Of a DNA stretch of 64,000 nucleotides, positions 35,034 to 43,901 are shown piece by piece. The translations under genes were made by a program, and so were the position numbers. Origin of the DNA: Larkinella knui (GTDB lineage: Bacteria > Bacteroidota > Bacteroidia > Cytophagales > Spirosomataceae). The notes below the pieces were generated by a model that saw only the letters and a list, made by a program, of their open reading frames with translations, had not been told where the DNA came from and made no database searches. Each line of letters begins with the position of its first letter. Position 1 is the first letter of the stretch. The stretch lies in NCBI RefSeq assembly GCF_003858645.1, contig NZ_RQJP01000004.1, positions 806,001 through 870,000 of the forward strand, given 5' to 3'.

Positions 35034-35236
35034 TGGATCACCAGGACACGACCGTCTTTGTGTTCGGCAACTACATGGCCGTCCGGACGTTTATAGACCA
35101 GCGGTTGCCCGATGGAAAAGAGGTATTCCCGCGCATTTTCCGTGCATTGTTTTTGCCATAGGCTTCGCTCTTCGGGAGTCATGGTCCGAGGGTCTTTGAC
35201 CATTTTTCCCGTCTGATAGTGCACGTCTGTTGTCAT
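35030..35236 (-). CDS. Small partner of the zeta-like gene, candidate antitoxin
   Basis: 68 residues, hydrophilic, charged N-terminal half (M-T-P-E-E-R-S-L-W-Q-K-Q) and a C-terminal half I-G-Q-P-L-V-Y-K-R-P-D-G-H-V-V-A-E-H-K-D-G-R-V. It is in front of the zeta-like kinase and overlaps its ATG by four bases, the arrangement of a toxin-antitoxin pair. I do not recognise its fold; the antitoxin role is inferred from position only. The C-terminal segment resembles a small beta-hairpin. Confidence 0.65.
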   Translation of the reverse strand: MTTDVHYQTGKMVKDPRTMTPEERSLWQKQCTENAREYLFSIGQPLVYKRPDGHVVAEHKDGRVLVIQ

Positions 35237-35253
35237 TTTAAATCTTTTTTATA

Positions 35254-35261
35254 CAAAAATA
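35254..35261 (-). promoter_or_regulatory. -7 box for the small partner/zeta-like pair
   Basis: The minus strand reads TATTTTTG, an exact fit to TAnnTTTG, 17 nt before the ATG at 35236. No clear TTTG -33 element is seen at the usual distance. Confidence 0.45.
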
Positions 35262-35404
35262 ACGAAAAATCTTGTTTGGGCTAGGCCGAATGAATCAAGG
35301 GATCAAAACAGGACGACCCTGATGAAGGTTATGTTCCAGAATCATTTATGATCAAGACCCTCGACCGATCAGGTTACCGGAAAGCCGTTTATGGATCATC
35401 CCTT

Positions 35405-35435
35405 TTTGTAATAGGGCGGTTGTCGTAGCTTTTTG
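35405..35435 (+). promoter_or_regulatory. Probable promoter of the DUF2939 gene
   Basis: TTTG (35405-35408) followed after 17 bp by TAGCTTTTTG (35426-35435), close to the Bacteroidetes -33/-7 pattern with two extra T. The start codon is 15 bp further at 35451. The rest of 35262-35404 shows nothing recognisable. Confidence 0.4.
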
Positions 35436-35450
35436 GAAAAATAATCGACC

Positions 35451-35957
35451 ATGAAACCGCGTCATTACATCGCCCTTGCCGTCCTGGCTGTCTTGGGCAT
35501 CATCTGGGTGGGGCCTTACTATACGGTTTATCAGCTCAAAAAAAGCGTGAAGGCGAAGGATGCCGCCAGAATTGCGGACCATGTGGACTTTGCCCGGTTG
35601 CGCCAGAACCTGAAAGACCAGCTCAACGCCCGGGCGGTGAACGCCATTCAGCACAAGCGAAACGATCCCGCTGCCACCATCGCTGCGGGGTTGACCGGAC
35701 TGTTTGCGGGGGCGGTCGTCGATCAGATGGTCACACCGGCCGGATTGGCAACGATGATGCGGGGGCAAAGCGTGAACCCGTTGAAGAAATCCACCGGGGG
35801 AACCACCGAACCGTTCGGAACCGTTCGCTTTCGATTTAATTCCTTCGATACATTTTCGGCCTACGTTCCCGATCAGCAGGGACACGATATTCGCTTTGTG
35901 CTAACGCGTGACTGGTTCGACTGGAAGCTCACGAATGTGATTTTGCCGGGTGATTGA
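35451..35957 (+). CDS. DUF2939 family protein
   Basis: 168 residues with one N-terminal membrane helix (about 6-24) and the DUF2939 pattern G-P-Y-Y-T-V-Y-Q-L-K-K-S-V-K-A-K-D-A-A-R-I-A-D-H-V-D-F and L-R-Q-N-L-K-D-Q-L. Family members are inner-membrane anchored with a periplasmic domain; their function is unknown. It is a single gene with its own promoter and terminator. Confidence 0.85.
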   Translation: MKPRHYIALAVLAVLGIIWVGPYYTVYQLKKSVKAKDAARIADHVDFARLRQNLKDQLNARAVNAIQHKRNDPAATIAAGLTGLFAGAVVDQMVTPAGLATMMRGQSVNPLKKSTGGTTEPFGTVRFRFNSFDTFSAYVPDQQGHDIRFVLTRDWFDWKLTNVILPGD

Positions 35958-35993
35958 AGGGGATGACATCCCGTGCGCACCGACGTATCCACA

Positions 35994-36026
35994 AAAAAAG
36001 CACCAGGAAAATCCCGGTGCTTTTTT
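35994..36026. terminator. Bidirectional terminator
   Basis: Arms AAAAAAGCACCAGG (35994-36007) and CCCGGTGCTTTTTT (36013-36026) pair with one mismatch around a 5-nt loop and give T-runs on both strands. It lies between the DUF2939 gene and the convergent SusD gene. Confidence 0.88.
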
Positions 36027-36051
36027 GTCATTCTCGAACAATATTTTATTC

Positions 36052-37614
36052 TTATTTATCCCACCAAACCATACTGGAAAGCGTATTGGTGCCGCCCTGA
36101 CGGGTCCGTGCTTCGATAAAATTGGTTTTGTTGTAGGTTTCTTCCGAATCCGGAATCACAAACCGGGTCGGAATTTTTCCGCCGGTGAGGTTGCCCGGAT
36201 AACTGGTCGGGGTCAGAACCGGGTAGCCGGTACGGCGCCAGTTTGAGAAGATCTCGTATTCATCTTCCAGGAAAAGAGAAACCCATTTTTGGGTTTGAAT
36301 CTGCTCCATTTGCTGGGCCATCGTTCCACCGGTTTTGTACGGATTGAGCGCCAGATACGCGTTAATCTTCGCATCGGAGATGGTGCCACCCGATCCAAAC
36401 AGCGACCATTGCCGCATCCCGGCTTTTACGGCATTCTCATAGGCGGCCGCAGCCGTCGTTCCGCTGGCCCAGCCCCGTACGGCGGCTTCGGCAAGCAGCA
36501 GATTCGTTTCGGCATTGCCAAAAACAATCAGTGGAGCGCTGTATTTGAGCAACGTATTCGGATTGGGTTCGGAAAACGAATTGAAATTGGCGGGCAGGTT
36601 GTTGAAAGCCGCGTTGGGCATGCCGCTTTGCAGCGCCGTGGTGGTGTCGGCCGTAAACGTTTTGCCATCTGGCGAGGTCCACACAATCGAGATCACGTTC
36701 AGCCGCGGATCTTTGGTGGTTTTCAGGTAATCGATCAGCGTTTTGGCAAATTTGCCACCCTCCACGTTGTCGCCACCGGGCGTGATGTAGTCCGTACTGA
36801 TCAAACCGTTGGCGATAAAGTTCCGGCTGGCGGTTTGCGAACCGTCGACGTAGGCAATCACCGCCCGGTCGGCATCGTCCAGAATAACCCCGCCGGCGAT
36901 GGCTTTTTCGACCCAGGTTTTAGACAGAGCCGCATCCACCTGCGTCAGTCGCATACCCAGACGGAGCATCAGCGAATAGCCGAATTTTTTCCATTTGACA
37001 ACATCCCCGTTATACATCAGGTCGGCGGTTCCGAAGGTCGGTTTGGTCGCATCGAAGGCTTTGATGGATTCGTCCAGCTCTTTCAGCATATCCGCATAAA
37101 TGGCCTGCTGCGTATCGTATTTGGGACCGTAATTCTTATCGGAAAGGGCTTTCCCGGCGTCGAAATAGGGAATGTCGCCGTACAAATCCGTCAGCCGGTG
37201 GAAAATGTACGCTTTCCAGATCCGGGCCGCCGAGAGCTTGTTGACATCGGCCGGGTTGGCCGAAACCGCATCGATCACCTGGCGGATGGAGATGATGGCA
37301 CCCTGCCCGGCCCCGGTTCCGGCGTAGGCATTCCAGCTGCCGGTCGAATACGTGTAATTGAAATACTTGTCACCAGCAGCCGGAACCTCCTTGTAGGTGG
37401 CAAAATGCTGCATCGACTGCCCGATTGTCAGGTAAGCCGCGCCCGTAAAGTTGGTGCTGACACCGTCCAGCTGGGCTCTGGTGAACATATAACCGGGGAT
37501 CACCTCGGAATATTTATTGGGGTCCACGTTCATTTCCTCGAAACCTTTGTCGCAGGAAGACAACAGCAGGAACAACGGGGCTGCGTAGAGTATTTTTTGG
37601 ATCAGACTCTTCAT
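36052..37614 (-). CDS. SusD/RagB family lipoprotein (SusD-like_2 branch)
   Basis: 520 residues. Lipobox L-S-S-C (Cys at about 21), then F-E-E-M-N-V-D-P-N-K-Y-S, the typical opening of the SusD-like_2 (PF12771) group, and the later marks R-Q-V-I-D-A, A-R-I-W-K-A-Y-I-F-H-R-L-T-D-L-Y-G-D-I-P-Y and A-E-T-N-L-L-L-A-E-A-A-V-R-G-W. Unlike the 601-residue SusD at 18050, it belongs to a branch often linked to peptides or other non-starch ligands. It follows its SusC gene by 18 bp and ends at a terminator. Confidence 0.93.
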   Translation of the reverse strand: MKSLIQKILYAAPLFLLLSSCDKGFEEMNVDPNKYSEVIPGYMFTRAQLDGVSTNFTGAAYLTIGQSMQHFATYKEVPAAGDKYFNYTYSTGSWNAYAGTGAGQGAIISIRQVIDAVSANPADVNKLSAARIWKAYIFHRLTDLYGDIPYFDAGKALSDKNYGPKYDTQQAIYADMLKELDESIKAFDATKPTFGTADLMYNGDVVKWKKFGYSLMLRLGMRLTQVDAALSKTWVEKAIAGGVILDDADRAVIAYVDGSQTASRNFIANGLISTDYITPGGDNVEGGKFAKTLIDYLKTTKDPRLNVISIVWTSPDGKTFTADTTTALQSGMPNAAFNNLPANFNSFSEPNPNTLLKYSAPLIVFGNAETNLLLAEAAVRGWASGTTAAAAYENAVKAGMRQWSLFGSGGTISDAKINAYLALNPYKTGGTMAQQMEQIQTQKWVSLFLEDEYEIFSNWRRTGYPVLTPTSYPGNLTGGKIPTRFVIPDSEETYNKTNFIEARTRQGGTNTLSSMVWWDK

Positions 37615-37632
37615 CGTCAGAAAGTTATAGTA

Positions 37633-40600
37633 TTAGAATTTCACCATTAAATTCACCCCAAGACTTCTCGTTCTGGGTACGCCAAAGGCTTCCAGACCCT
37701 GGGCGTTGGTGCTGGTATAGCCCGACTCTGGATCGAAATACTGGTTCTTTTTGTCCTTGTAAAGAATCGCCAGGTTGCGCGCCACGAAGGAAATCGACGC
37801 CGATTGCAGTTTCAGGAACGCTAACTTGTTGACGGGCAGGTTGTAACTCAACACCACCTGACGTAGCTTCACGAAGTCGTTGTTGAACATGAACATCGCT
37901 GTGTAATTCTTGTCGTTGTCGTAATACGTATCGACCTCTTCCTTTTTCCAGGTTTTGGTAAACGGATTCCCTTCCGGCGTGACGCCCGTTACGGTTATAC
38001 CGGTTTCACGGCCCGGCAGTGTTTCCTGGGGCAGACCGAACCGGTAGGCATACTGGTAGAGGTTCGAGTAAACGATGCTGCCGAATTTGCCGTCGATGAG
38101 GAAGTTCAGCGAGAAGTTTTTATACCGGAAATTGTTGGTAATCCCCATCGTCAGGGGCGGAGTTCCCTGGCCGATTTCTTGCAGATCGCCCCGAACCGCG
38201 TAGCCACTGGCGGTATTGAAAACCACGTTGCCGCTGGCATCGGTTTTCTTGGGGTATCCCCAAACCGTGCCGTAGGGCCGGTTGAGCACGTTGCGCACGA
38301 GTCCGCCACCCACACCGGCGCCCACATCGATGCCGTTGATGCCTTCGGCCAGCCGCTCGATCTTGCTCTTGTTGTAGGCCATGTTGTAACTGACATCCCA
38401 GCCGAAAGCCCCCTTGCTGACGGGCGTTCCGGTCAACAGCAACTCGATCCCTTTGTTGCTCAGTTCACCCACATTCAGCAGGGCGGACGTATAGCCCGAC
38501 GAAAGGGCAATGTTGGACGTTACGATGTCGTTCGTTGTTTTCCGGTTATACAGCGTCAGGTCGATTCCCAACCGGTTGTTCAGGAATTTGGCCTCAATAC
38601 CGCCTTCATACGTGGTAGAGGTCAACGGTTTCAGGTCCGGGTTGGGCACCTGCGATGACGATAACACCTGTACCGGCCGGCCGTTGTGACCACCCTGCTG
38701 CATCGAGTAATATTGATAAATCTGATACGCATTGACCGTCGCACCACCCACCTGCGCCCAGGAAGCCCGCAGCTTGGCAAAACTGATGGCTTTTGGCAAC
38801 CGGAAGGCATCCGATAAAATCAGCGACCCACCCACCGACGGGTAGAAAATGCTGTTGCTCTTCGGATTCAGCACCGAAAACCAGTCCTGCCGACCCGATA
38901 CGGTCAGGTACGCCAGTCCTTTATACCCAAAGTCGACCGAACCAAATACCGAGTTGATGGCGCTCTTCAGATAGGTTGGCGTGGTCGTGGAGGCTGCCAG
39001 GTTGGTATAGCTGTAGAAGTAGGGCACCGTAAATTCGCTGCCCGCAATCACGGTCTGGTCATAAATGCTCCGTTGCGCATTCGCACCCAGCATGGCCGAA
39101 AAACTCAGATCCTTGAAAAAGGTGGTATTGTAGTTCAGCGTCAGCATACCGTTGGTTTCCGACGATGTCGTTTTGCGGGCTTCGTAGGTCCCCAGCGGCT
39201 GGTAGGCATTGTTGGTTGGCTGTACGTATTCCGACTGGAAGCTGTAGTAATCCTGGCTGACACTGCCTTTCAGGTATAGATTGTGCAGAATGTCGTATCG
39301 GATGCTTCCCTGACTCAGGAACCGGTGTTTGGTATCGTCATTTTTGAACTTGTTGATGACAAAGTACGGGTTTGGTGCCGCCGGTACCGGATTCCACTCG
39401 ATTTCTTTGCCCGTCGCCGGATCATAGCCCGGAGCCAGGCTGCGAATATCGACCACGTTGGCAATGAGGTACGTAGCCCAGTGCGGGTTCATATCAGCAT
39501 ACCCCACTTTCGGCCGGTTGGTGCCTTCTTCAAAATTGTACTGAAATACGGTTTCAATGCTCAGTTTCTTGCCCAAAAAGGCGTTCAGGTTAAGATTGGC
39601 AATTTTTCGGGTAAACGAAGAATTTGGTACGATGCTGTTTGAACTGGTGTTGTTCAGGCCCAAACGGAAGTTAACGGATTCATTGCCACCGGTAAAAGCC
39701 ACGGAGTTGATGTAATTGCTGCCCGTCCGGTAGAAGTTTTTCAGGTTATCTTTCTGGGGCGAATACGGGTGCATCTGGCCGTCGACCTGAATGGTAGGCT
39801 GGCCGTCCATACGGGCACCGTACGAAAGGCGTCCCGTACTTTTGGCTTCGGTCAGGGTCGTCGGTTTTTTGCCATCCAGCCCCTGTCCGAACTCATACTG
39901 CCAGTTGGGAATAACCGCAATGTCTTCAAACGTCGTGTTGCTGTTGATTTCAACCCCGATGCCCTTTTGCCCACGGCCTTTTTTGGTCGTGATCAGAATC
40001 ACACCGTTAGACGCCCGGGCACCGTAAAGAGCCGCAGCGGGGCCGCCCTTCAATACGCTGATGGACTCGATATCGTCGGGGTTGATCCCGCCGATCCCGT
40101 CACCGCGGTCGACGTTCATCCCGTTGCCGTCCGGGGCCGTACCGCCGGGTGTGCTGTTGTCCATCGGCATCCCGTTGATCACGTACAAAGGCTGGTTGTT
40201 GCCATTGAGCGAGCCATTTCCCCGAATAATAATCCGGCTGGAACCGCCGGGGCCGGTGGCCATACCGGTTGCGTTCACACCGGCAATTTTACCCGTCAGG
40301 GCGTTGGCTACGTTGTTTTCGCGGGCCTGGGTGAACTCGCTGCCTTTTACTTCCGACACCGAATAAGCCAGTGCTTTTTTCTCCCGCGCAATCCCGAGGG
40401 CGGTCACCACCACCTCATTCAGCGACTTGGCTTCCGGGTCCATTTTGACGGAGAGTGTCGTCTGGTTGCCCACCAGTACTTCCTTGGACGTATAACCTAC
40501 GAAGCTGAAAATCAGGACGGCGGTCTGAACGTCCTGATCCGGTATTTCCAGCTTGTATTGCCCTTCGGCATCGGAAGACGTTCCGCGCTGGGTACCTTTC

Positions 40601-41076
40601 ACCAGGATGCTGACACCGGGGAGTCCGGCGCCGTTTTCGTCCGTCACTTTTCCGCTCACGTTGCGTTTGGGCGCTTCTTTGGGACTGACCGGAGCTACTT
40701 CCAGCGGAGTCTGAACGCGTTTCAGGATGATCCGGTCCTGCACCACCTCATAAACCACCTTGTGGGGAGTCAGTATTTTTTCCAGTACGTTCGACAGGGC
40801 CTCATCCTGAAACCGGAACGTGTATTTCTGAGTGCCGAAAACCTGGGGATTATACATGAATTTGACTTTCGTCACTTTTTCAATCTTGTCCAGGGCTTTT
40901 TCAACATCGACATTGGTCAACTGCAAGGTTACTTTTTGTTCCAGTACTTTCTGGCTTTGCACGTCATGGGCGTAGGCCAGCGGAGTAATGGCGATGAATA
41001 GAGACAGGAGTGCTTGATACAGGGCAACGCGCATAAGGGCCTGTAAAGCAGGATGAAATTGTACGATTCTTGACAT
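37633..41076 (-). CDS. SusC/RagA TonB-linked outer-membrane protein with STN domain
   Basis: About 1147 residues from 41076 (M-S-R-I-V-Q-F-H-P); this start keeps the basic n-region and signal M-R-V-A-L-Y-Q-A-L-L-S-L. An STN domain (about 45-115, ends I-I-L-K-R), CarboxypepD_reg domain (N-V-S-G-K-V-T-D), plug with G-V-I-L-I-T-T-K-K-G and a full barrel ending N-L-M-V-K-F follow. An STN domain usually talks to a FecR anti-sigma factor, but no sigma or fecR gene is adjacent, so signalling in trans or loss of the partner is possible. Partner SusD is 18 bp downstream. Confidence 0.95.
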   Translation of the reverse strand: MSRIVQFHPALQALMRVALYQALLSLFIAITPLAYAHDVQSQKVLEQKVTLQLTNVDVEKALDKIEKVTKVKFMYNPQVFGTQKYTFRFQDEALSNVLEKILTPHKVVYEVVQDRIILKRVQTPLEVAPVSPKEAPKRNVSGKVTDENGAGLPGVSILVKGTQRGTSSDAEGQYKLEIPDQDVQTAVLIFSFVGYTSKEVLVGNQTTLSVKMDPEAKSLNEVVVTALGIAREKKALAYSVSEVKGSEFTQARENNVANALTGKIAGVNATGMATGPGGSSRIIIRGNGSLNGNNQPLYVINGMPMDNSTPGGTAPDGNGMNVDRGDGIGGINPDDIESISVLKGGPAAALYGARASNGVILITTKKGRGQKGIGVEINSNTTFEDIAVIPNWQYEFGQGLDGKKPTTLTEAKSTGRLSYGARMDGQPTIQVDGQMHPYSPQKDNLKNFYRTGSNYINSVAFTGGNESVNFRLGLNNTSSNSIVPNSSFTRKIANLNLNAFLGKKLSIETVFQYNFEEGTNRPKVGYADMNPHWATYLIANVVDIRSLAPGYDPATGKEIEWNPVPAAPNPYFVINKFKNDDTKHRFLSQGSIRYDILHNLYLKGSVSQDYYSFQSEYVQPTNNAYQPLGTYEARKTTSSETNGMLTLNYNTTFFKDLSFSAMLGANAQRSIYDQTVIAGSEFTVPYFYSYTNLAASTTTPTYLKSAINSVFGSVDFGYKGLAYLTVSGRQDWFSVLNPKSNSIFYPSVGGSLILSDAFRLPKAISFAKLRASWAQVGGATVNAYQIYQYYSMQQGGHNGRPVQVLSSSQVPNPDLKPLTSTTYEGGIEAKFLNNRLGIDLTLYNRKTTNDIVTSNIALSSGYTSALLNVGELSNKGIELLLTGTPVSKGAFGWDVSYNMAYNKSKIERLAEGINGIDVGAGVGGGLVRNVLNRPYGTVWGYPKKTDASGNVVFNTASGYAVRGDLQEIGQGTPPLTMGITNNFRYKNFSLNFLIDGKFGSIVYSNLYQYAYRFGLPQETLPGRETGITVTGVTPEGNPFTKTWKKEEVDTYYDNDKNYTAMFMFNNDFVKLRQVVLSYNLPVNKLAFLKLQSASISFVARNLAILYKDKKNQYFDPESGYTSTNAQGLEAFGVPRTRSLGVNLMVKF

Positions 41077-41672
41077 ATTCTTGGTCTTGTCGGTTAAAAT
41101 TCGGCGTAATAATTCCCGATCCATCAGATGTAGCGATGTAGCGAAATGAGCGTAAAAATCCAGGGGATCAACAGGCCGGTAACGGGTTGTCATTGCCGGC
41201 TTTCCTGAGCGGTCAGTAATGAATTTTATTCATAGGCGTCAGTAGGTTTTTCGCAAAATTGAGCGTTCGTTTGGTTGATTTACGGTATTCGGTTTTTGGT
41301 TTACGCCCGGCCGTCGCTACGGTGTCCTTTCCTGCCGGAACTGGCGAGACCGATCACCACGTCAACTACCGGAAACCATGAACCCGGGCCGAATACCGTA
41401 TCCTATGGTAGATTTGAAGTAAGGATGCAGTAACCATTAGCCAATACTCTTTTTGGTGAAATTATTTTTGGCCTATTTTTATAAATATGAAATAATATAT
41501 GGTGTAAAGCCGATAAATGGACGGGATTTTTTAAAATTTTTAAATTAGTAACGCCGAGTAATCATCCGCCCATTACCCCGGTTTATTCCGCAGAAACGGG
41601 TATTTGTCGGAAACCGCTTCGGTTCCGGCACCGGCCCGGATAGCTTTGAATCAGCATTCGAAGTGATCCGAC
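41077..41672. other. 596-bp divergent intergenic region
   Basis: Separates the SusC gene (minus) from a TonB receptor (plus) and must hold promoters for both. It includes a 120-bp stretch bounded by a 12-bp inverted repeat (41281-41400), an A/T-rich block at about 41455-41550 and a doubled GATGTAGC near 41127. No open frame with coding character and no exact TAnnTTTG box at a convincing distance was found. Confidence 0.6.
41281..41400. repeat. 120-bp element bounded by 12-bp inverted repeats
   Basis: TACGGTATTCGG (41281-41292) and its perfect complement CCGAATACCGTA (41389-41400). The interior contains shorter complementary words around CCGG and GGTTT but no open frame. No target duplication flanks it. 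It could be a small non-autonomous mobile element or a large RNA or DNA hairpin. Confidence 0.45.
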
Positions 41673-43835
41673 ATGAAACAACACTTACTGATCTATGGCG
41701 TCCTGCTTTTTCCCTCCCTGCTACGGGCGCAAACCACACTGACCGGCCAGGTTACCGACCGCAAAGGCAATGGGCTGCCCGGTGCGAACATTTTTATCAA
41801 AGGCTCCTACGACGGTGTCAATACCGATGCCAACGGCGCTTTCAGCTTCCGGACTAATCAGAAAGACACGGCAACCATCGCGGTCAGTTTTATGGGCTAC
41901 GAACCGCTTCAGCAAACGATCAAACTCGACCAGCCGACGGTTCAGTTTACCGCCAGGCTCCGGGAAACCGCCACCATGCTCAATACCGTTGTCATCACGG
42001 CGGGTGCCTTTGAAGCCAGCGACGAAAAGCGCCAGACGGTTTTGAAACCCCTCGACATTGTGACGACCGCCAGCGGTGGAGCCGACATTCCGGCGGTGAT
42101 GCAACTGCTGCCCGGTGCCCAGCGCGTTGGCGACCAGACCGGTTTGTTCGTCCGGGGCGGGGCGGCTTCCGAAACCCGCACGATCATCGACGGTCTGGCG
42201 GTTCAGAATCCGTTTACGAGTGGCAGTCCGGATGTGGCGCAACGGAGCCGGTTTTCGCCGTATTTGTTCAAGGGAACAGCTTTCAGTACGGGCGGTTATT
42301 CGGCGCAGTATGGGCAGGCGCTTTCGTCGGTTTTGTCGCTGAACACCAAAGACCGGGCCGAGGATAACGACGGGGTGAGTGTGGGATTCAATGCCGCCGG
42401 GATCAGCCTGTCGGCTTTCAAAAAAGAGCGGATTACGTTTTCCATGAATTACAACAACCTGAATCCGCTCTTTAACGTCCTGAAATCGAACATCAACTGG
42501 ATTCACGCGCCGGAATCGGGCGGAACGTCGATCATTCTGACCCAGCCCATCGGCAAACGCGGGTTGCTGAAACACTACACCGACGTGTCGGCCAGCCGCC
42601 AGGCCATCGAGTTTCGGAATTTTACCGGCGACTTCCGGCCCTCGCCCTTCACCGTCCAAAACCGGAACGCGTTGTCGATGACCACCTTCCAAACTACCTG
42701 GGACGAGGGTCGCTGGGGTTTGCAGACGGGCGTAAGCTATAATTACAACCGCGACCAGCTGGGCATCGACACGGTTCAGGCGCAGACGCGGGAACAACGG
42801 ATGCAGGGGCGGGTGGTTTTGACCCGCTCGCTGGGTGACCAGGTTTCGCTGCTGACCGGTGCCGAACTCCATCGGTATACGTACCAAAACCGCTACGGCG
42901 TTTGGGGCGGCTCGCTGACGGATTGGTACTCGGCGGTTTTTGTCGAAACCGAAGTCTTTTTTACCCGGAAATTAGCCGTTCGGGCGGGTTTGCGCGGGGA
43001 GCGGGCGTCGGTGATTGGCCGGGCGAACGCGTCGCCCCGCTTGTCGATGGCCTACAAAACCGATTCCTACGGGCAAGTCTCGCTGGCGGCCGGCCAGTTT
43101 TACCAGACGCCCGACCAGACGTATCTGCTAACCAATCCGAAGCTCCGGTTCGAGCAGGCCAATCACCTGATTCTGAACTATCAGCGCATTCGCGATAACC
43201 GCACGTTCCGGGTCGAAACGTTTTACAAAGACTACCGGAATCTGGTGCGGGAGAATACCAATGGCATTTACGATCCGAATGTCTATCGGTTTCCCACCAG
43301 CCGAACGAACAATACGGGGTTTGGCTACGCGCAGGGATTCGATGTGTTCTGGCGCGATAAGCAGTCGATGAAAAATGTGGACTACTGGGTTTCGTACTCG
43401 TTTCTGGATACCAGGCGGCTTTTCCGAAACTACCCGGCCAAAGCCATGCCGACTTTCGCGGCCACGCACACGCTGAATCTCGTTTTCAAGAAGCGCATCC
43501 CGGCTTTGGGCATCAACACCGGCGCAACCTATTCGCTCGCCAGTGGCCGGTCGTATTACAATCCGGGCAGCACTGTGTTTCTGGGCGACAAAACCCGTCC
43601 GTACAGCAACCTGAGCGTGAACATGAGTTACGTCAAAATCCTGCCGCGCCAGTTTCTGGTGCTCTACGCATCGGCGGAAAACGTGCTGGGGACAAAAAAT
43701 AGCTACGGCTATCGCTACACGCCCGACGGCAGTCAGAAGTTTGCCGTGGTGCCGCCGTTCTACCGGTTTTTCTTTGTCGGAGCGGTGTTAAATTTAACGC
43801 GAAAATCAATTGATCCTGAATTGATTAGTAACTAA
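41673..43835 (+). CDS. TonB-dependent receptor with carboxypeptidase-regulatory-like domain
   Basis: 720 residues. Signal peptide (ends L-L-R-A-Q), a CarboxypepD_reg-like domain (L-T-G-Q-V-T-D-R-K-G-N-G-L-P-G-A-N, about 22-105), a plug domain with Q-L-L-P-G-A-Q-R-V-G-D-Q-T-G-L-F-V-R-G-G and D-G-L-A-V-Q-N-P, then a barrel of roughly 500 residues. It lacks an STN domain and the SusC-type plug signature, so it is of the smaller FecA/BtuB-like class and imports an unknown ligand. It heads a plus-strand series with a small exported protein and a LytS/LytTR system. Confidence 0.92.
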   Translation: MKQHLLIYGVLLFPSLLRAQTTLTGQVTDRKGNGLPGANIFIKGSYDGVNTDANGAFSFRTNQKDTATIAVSFMGYEPLQQTIKLDQPTVQFTARLRETATMLNTVVITAGAFEASDEKRQTVLKPLDIVTTASGGADIPAVMQLLPGAQRVGDQTGLFVRGGAASETRTIIDGLAVQNPFTSGSPDVAQRSRFSPYLFKGTAFSTGGYSAQYGQALSSVLSLNTKDRAEDNDGVSVGFNAAGISLSAFKKERITFSMNYNNLNPLFNVLKSNINWIHAPESGGTSIILTQPIGKRGLLKHYTDVSASRQAIEFRNFTGDFRPSPFTVQNRNALSMTTFQTTWDEGRWGLQTGVSYNYNRDQLGIDTVQAQTREQRMQGRVVLTRSLGDQVSLLTGAELHRYTYQNRYGVWGGSLTDWYSAVFVETEVFFTRKLAVRAGLRGERASVIGRANASPRLSMAYKTDSYGQVSLAAGQFYQTPDQTYLLTNPKLRFEQANHLILNYQRIRDNRTFRVETFYKDYRNLVRENTNGIYDPNVYRFPTSRTNNTGFGYAQGFDVFWRDKQSMKNVDYWVSYSFLDTRRLFRNYPAKAMPTFAATHTLNLVFKKRIPALGINTGATYSLASGRSYYNPGSTVFLGDKTRPYSNLSVNMSYVKILPRQFLVLYASAENVLGTKNSYGYRYTPDGSQKFAVVPPFYRFFFVGAVLNLTRKSIDPELISN

Positions 43836-43845
43836 ACGGGGCCGA

Positions 43846-43859
43846 CCGGCGGTCCGTGG
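43846..43859. repeat. Second copy of the CCGGCGGTCCGTGG word
   Basis: Fourteen bases identical to the right arm of the palindrome at 29034-29068. The left arm is not conserved here, so this is a partial copy in the 66-bp gap after the TonB receptor gene. Confidence 0.5.
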
Positions 43860-43901
43860 GTACGTTTCAACCATTATTCACTAGTTTAACCATTCAAAAT
43901 C

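Noticed and set aside
39769-41001. 410-codon open frame opposite the second SusC gene
   Set aside because: Antisense shadow of conserved SusC codons, with no recognisable protein features.
41673-43835. SusC assignment for the 720-residue receptor
   Set aside because: It lacks the RagA-type plug signature and an adjacent SusD, and is much too short for SusC.
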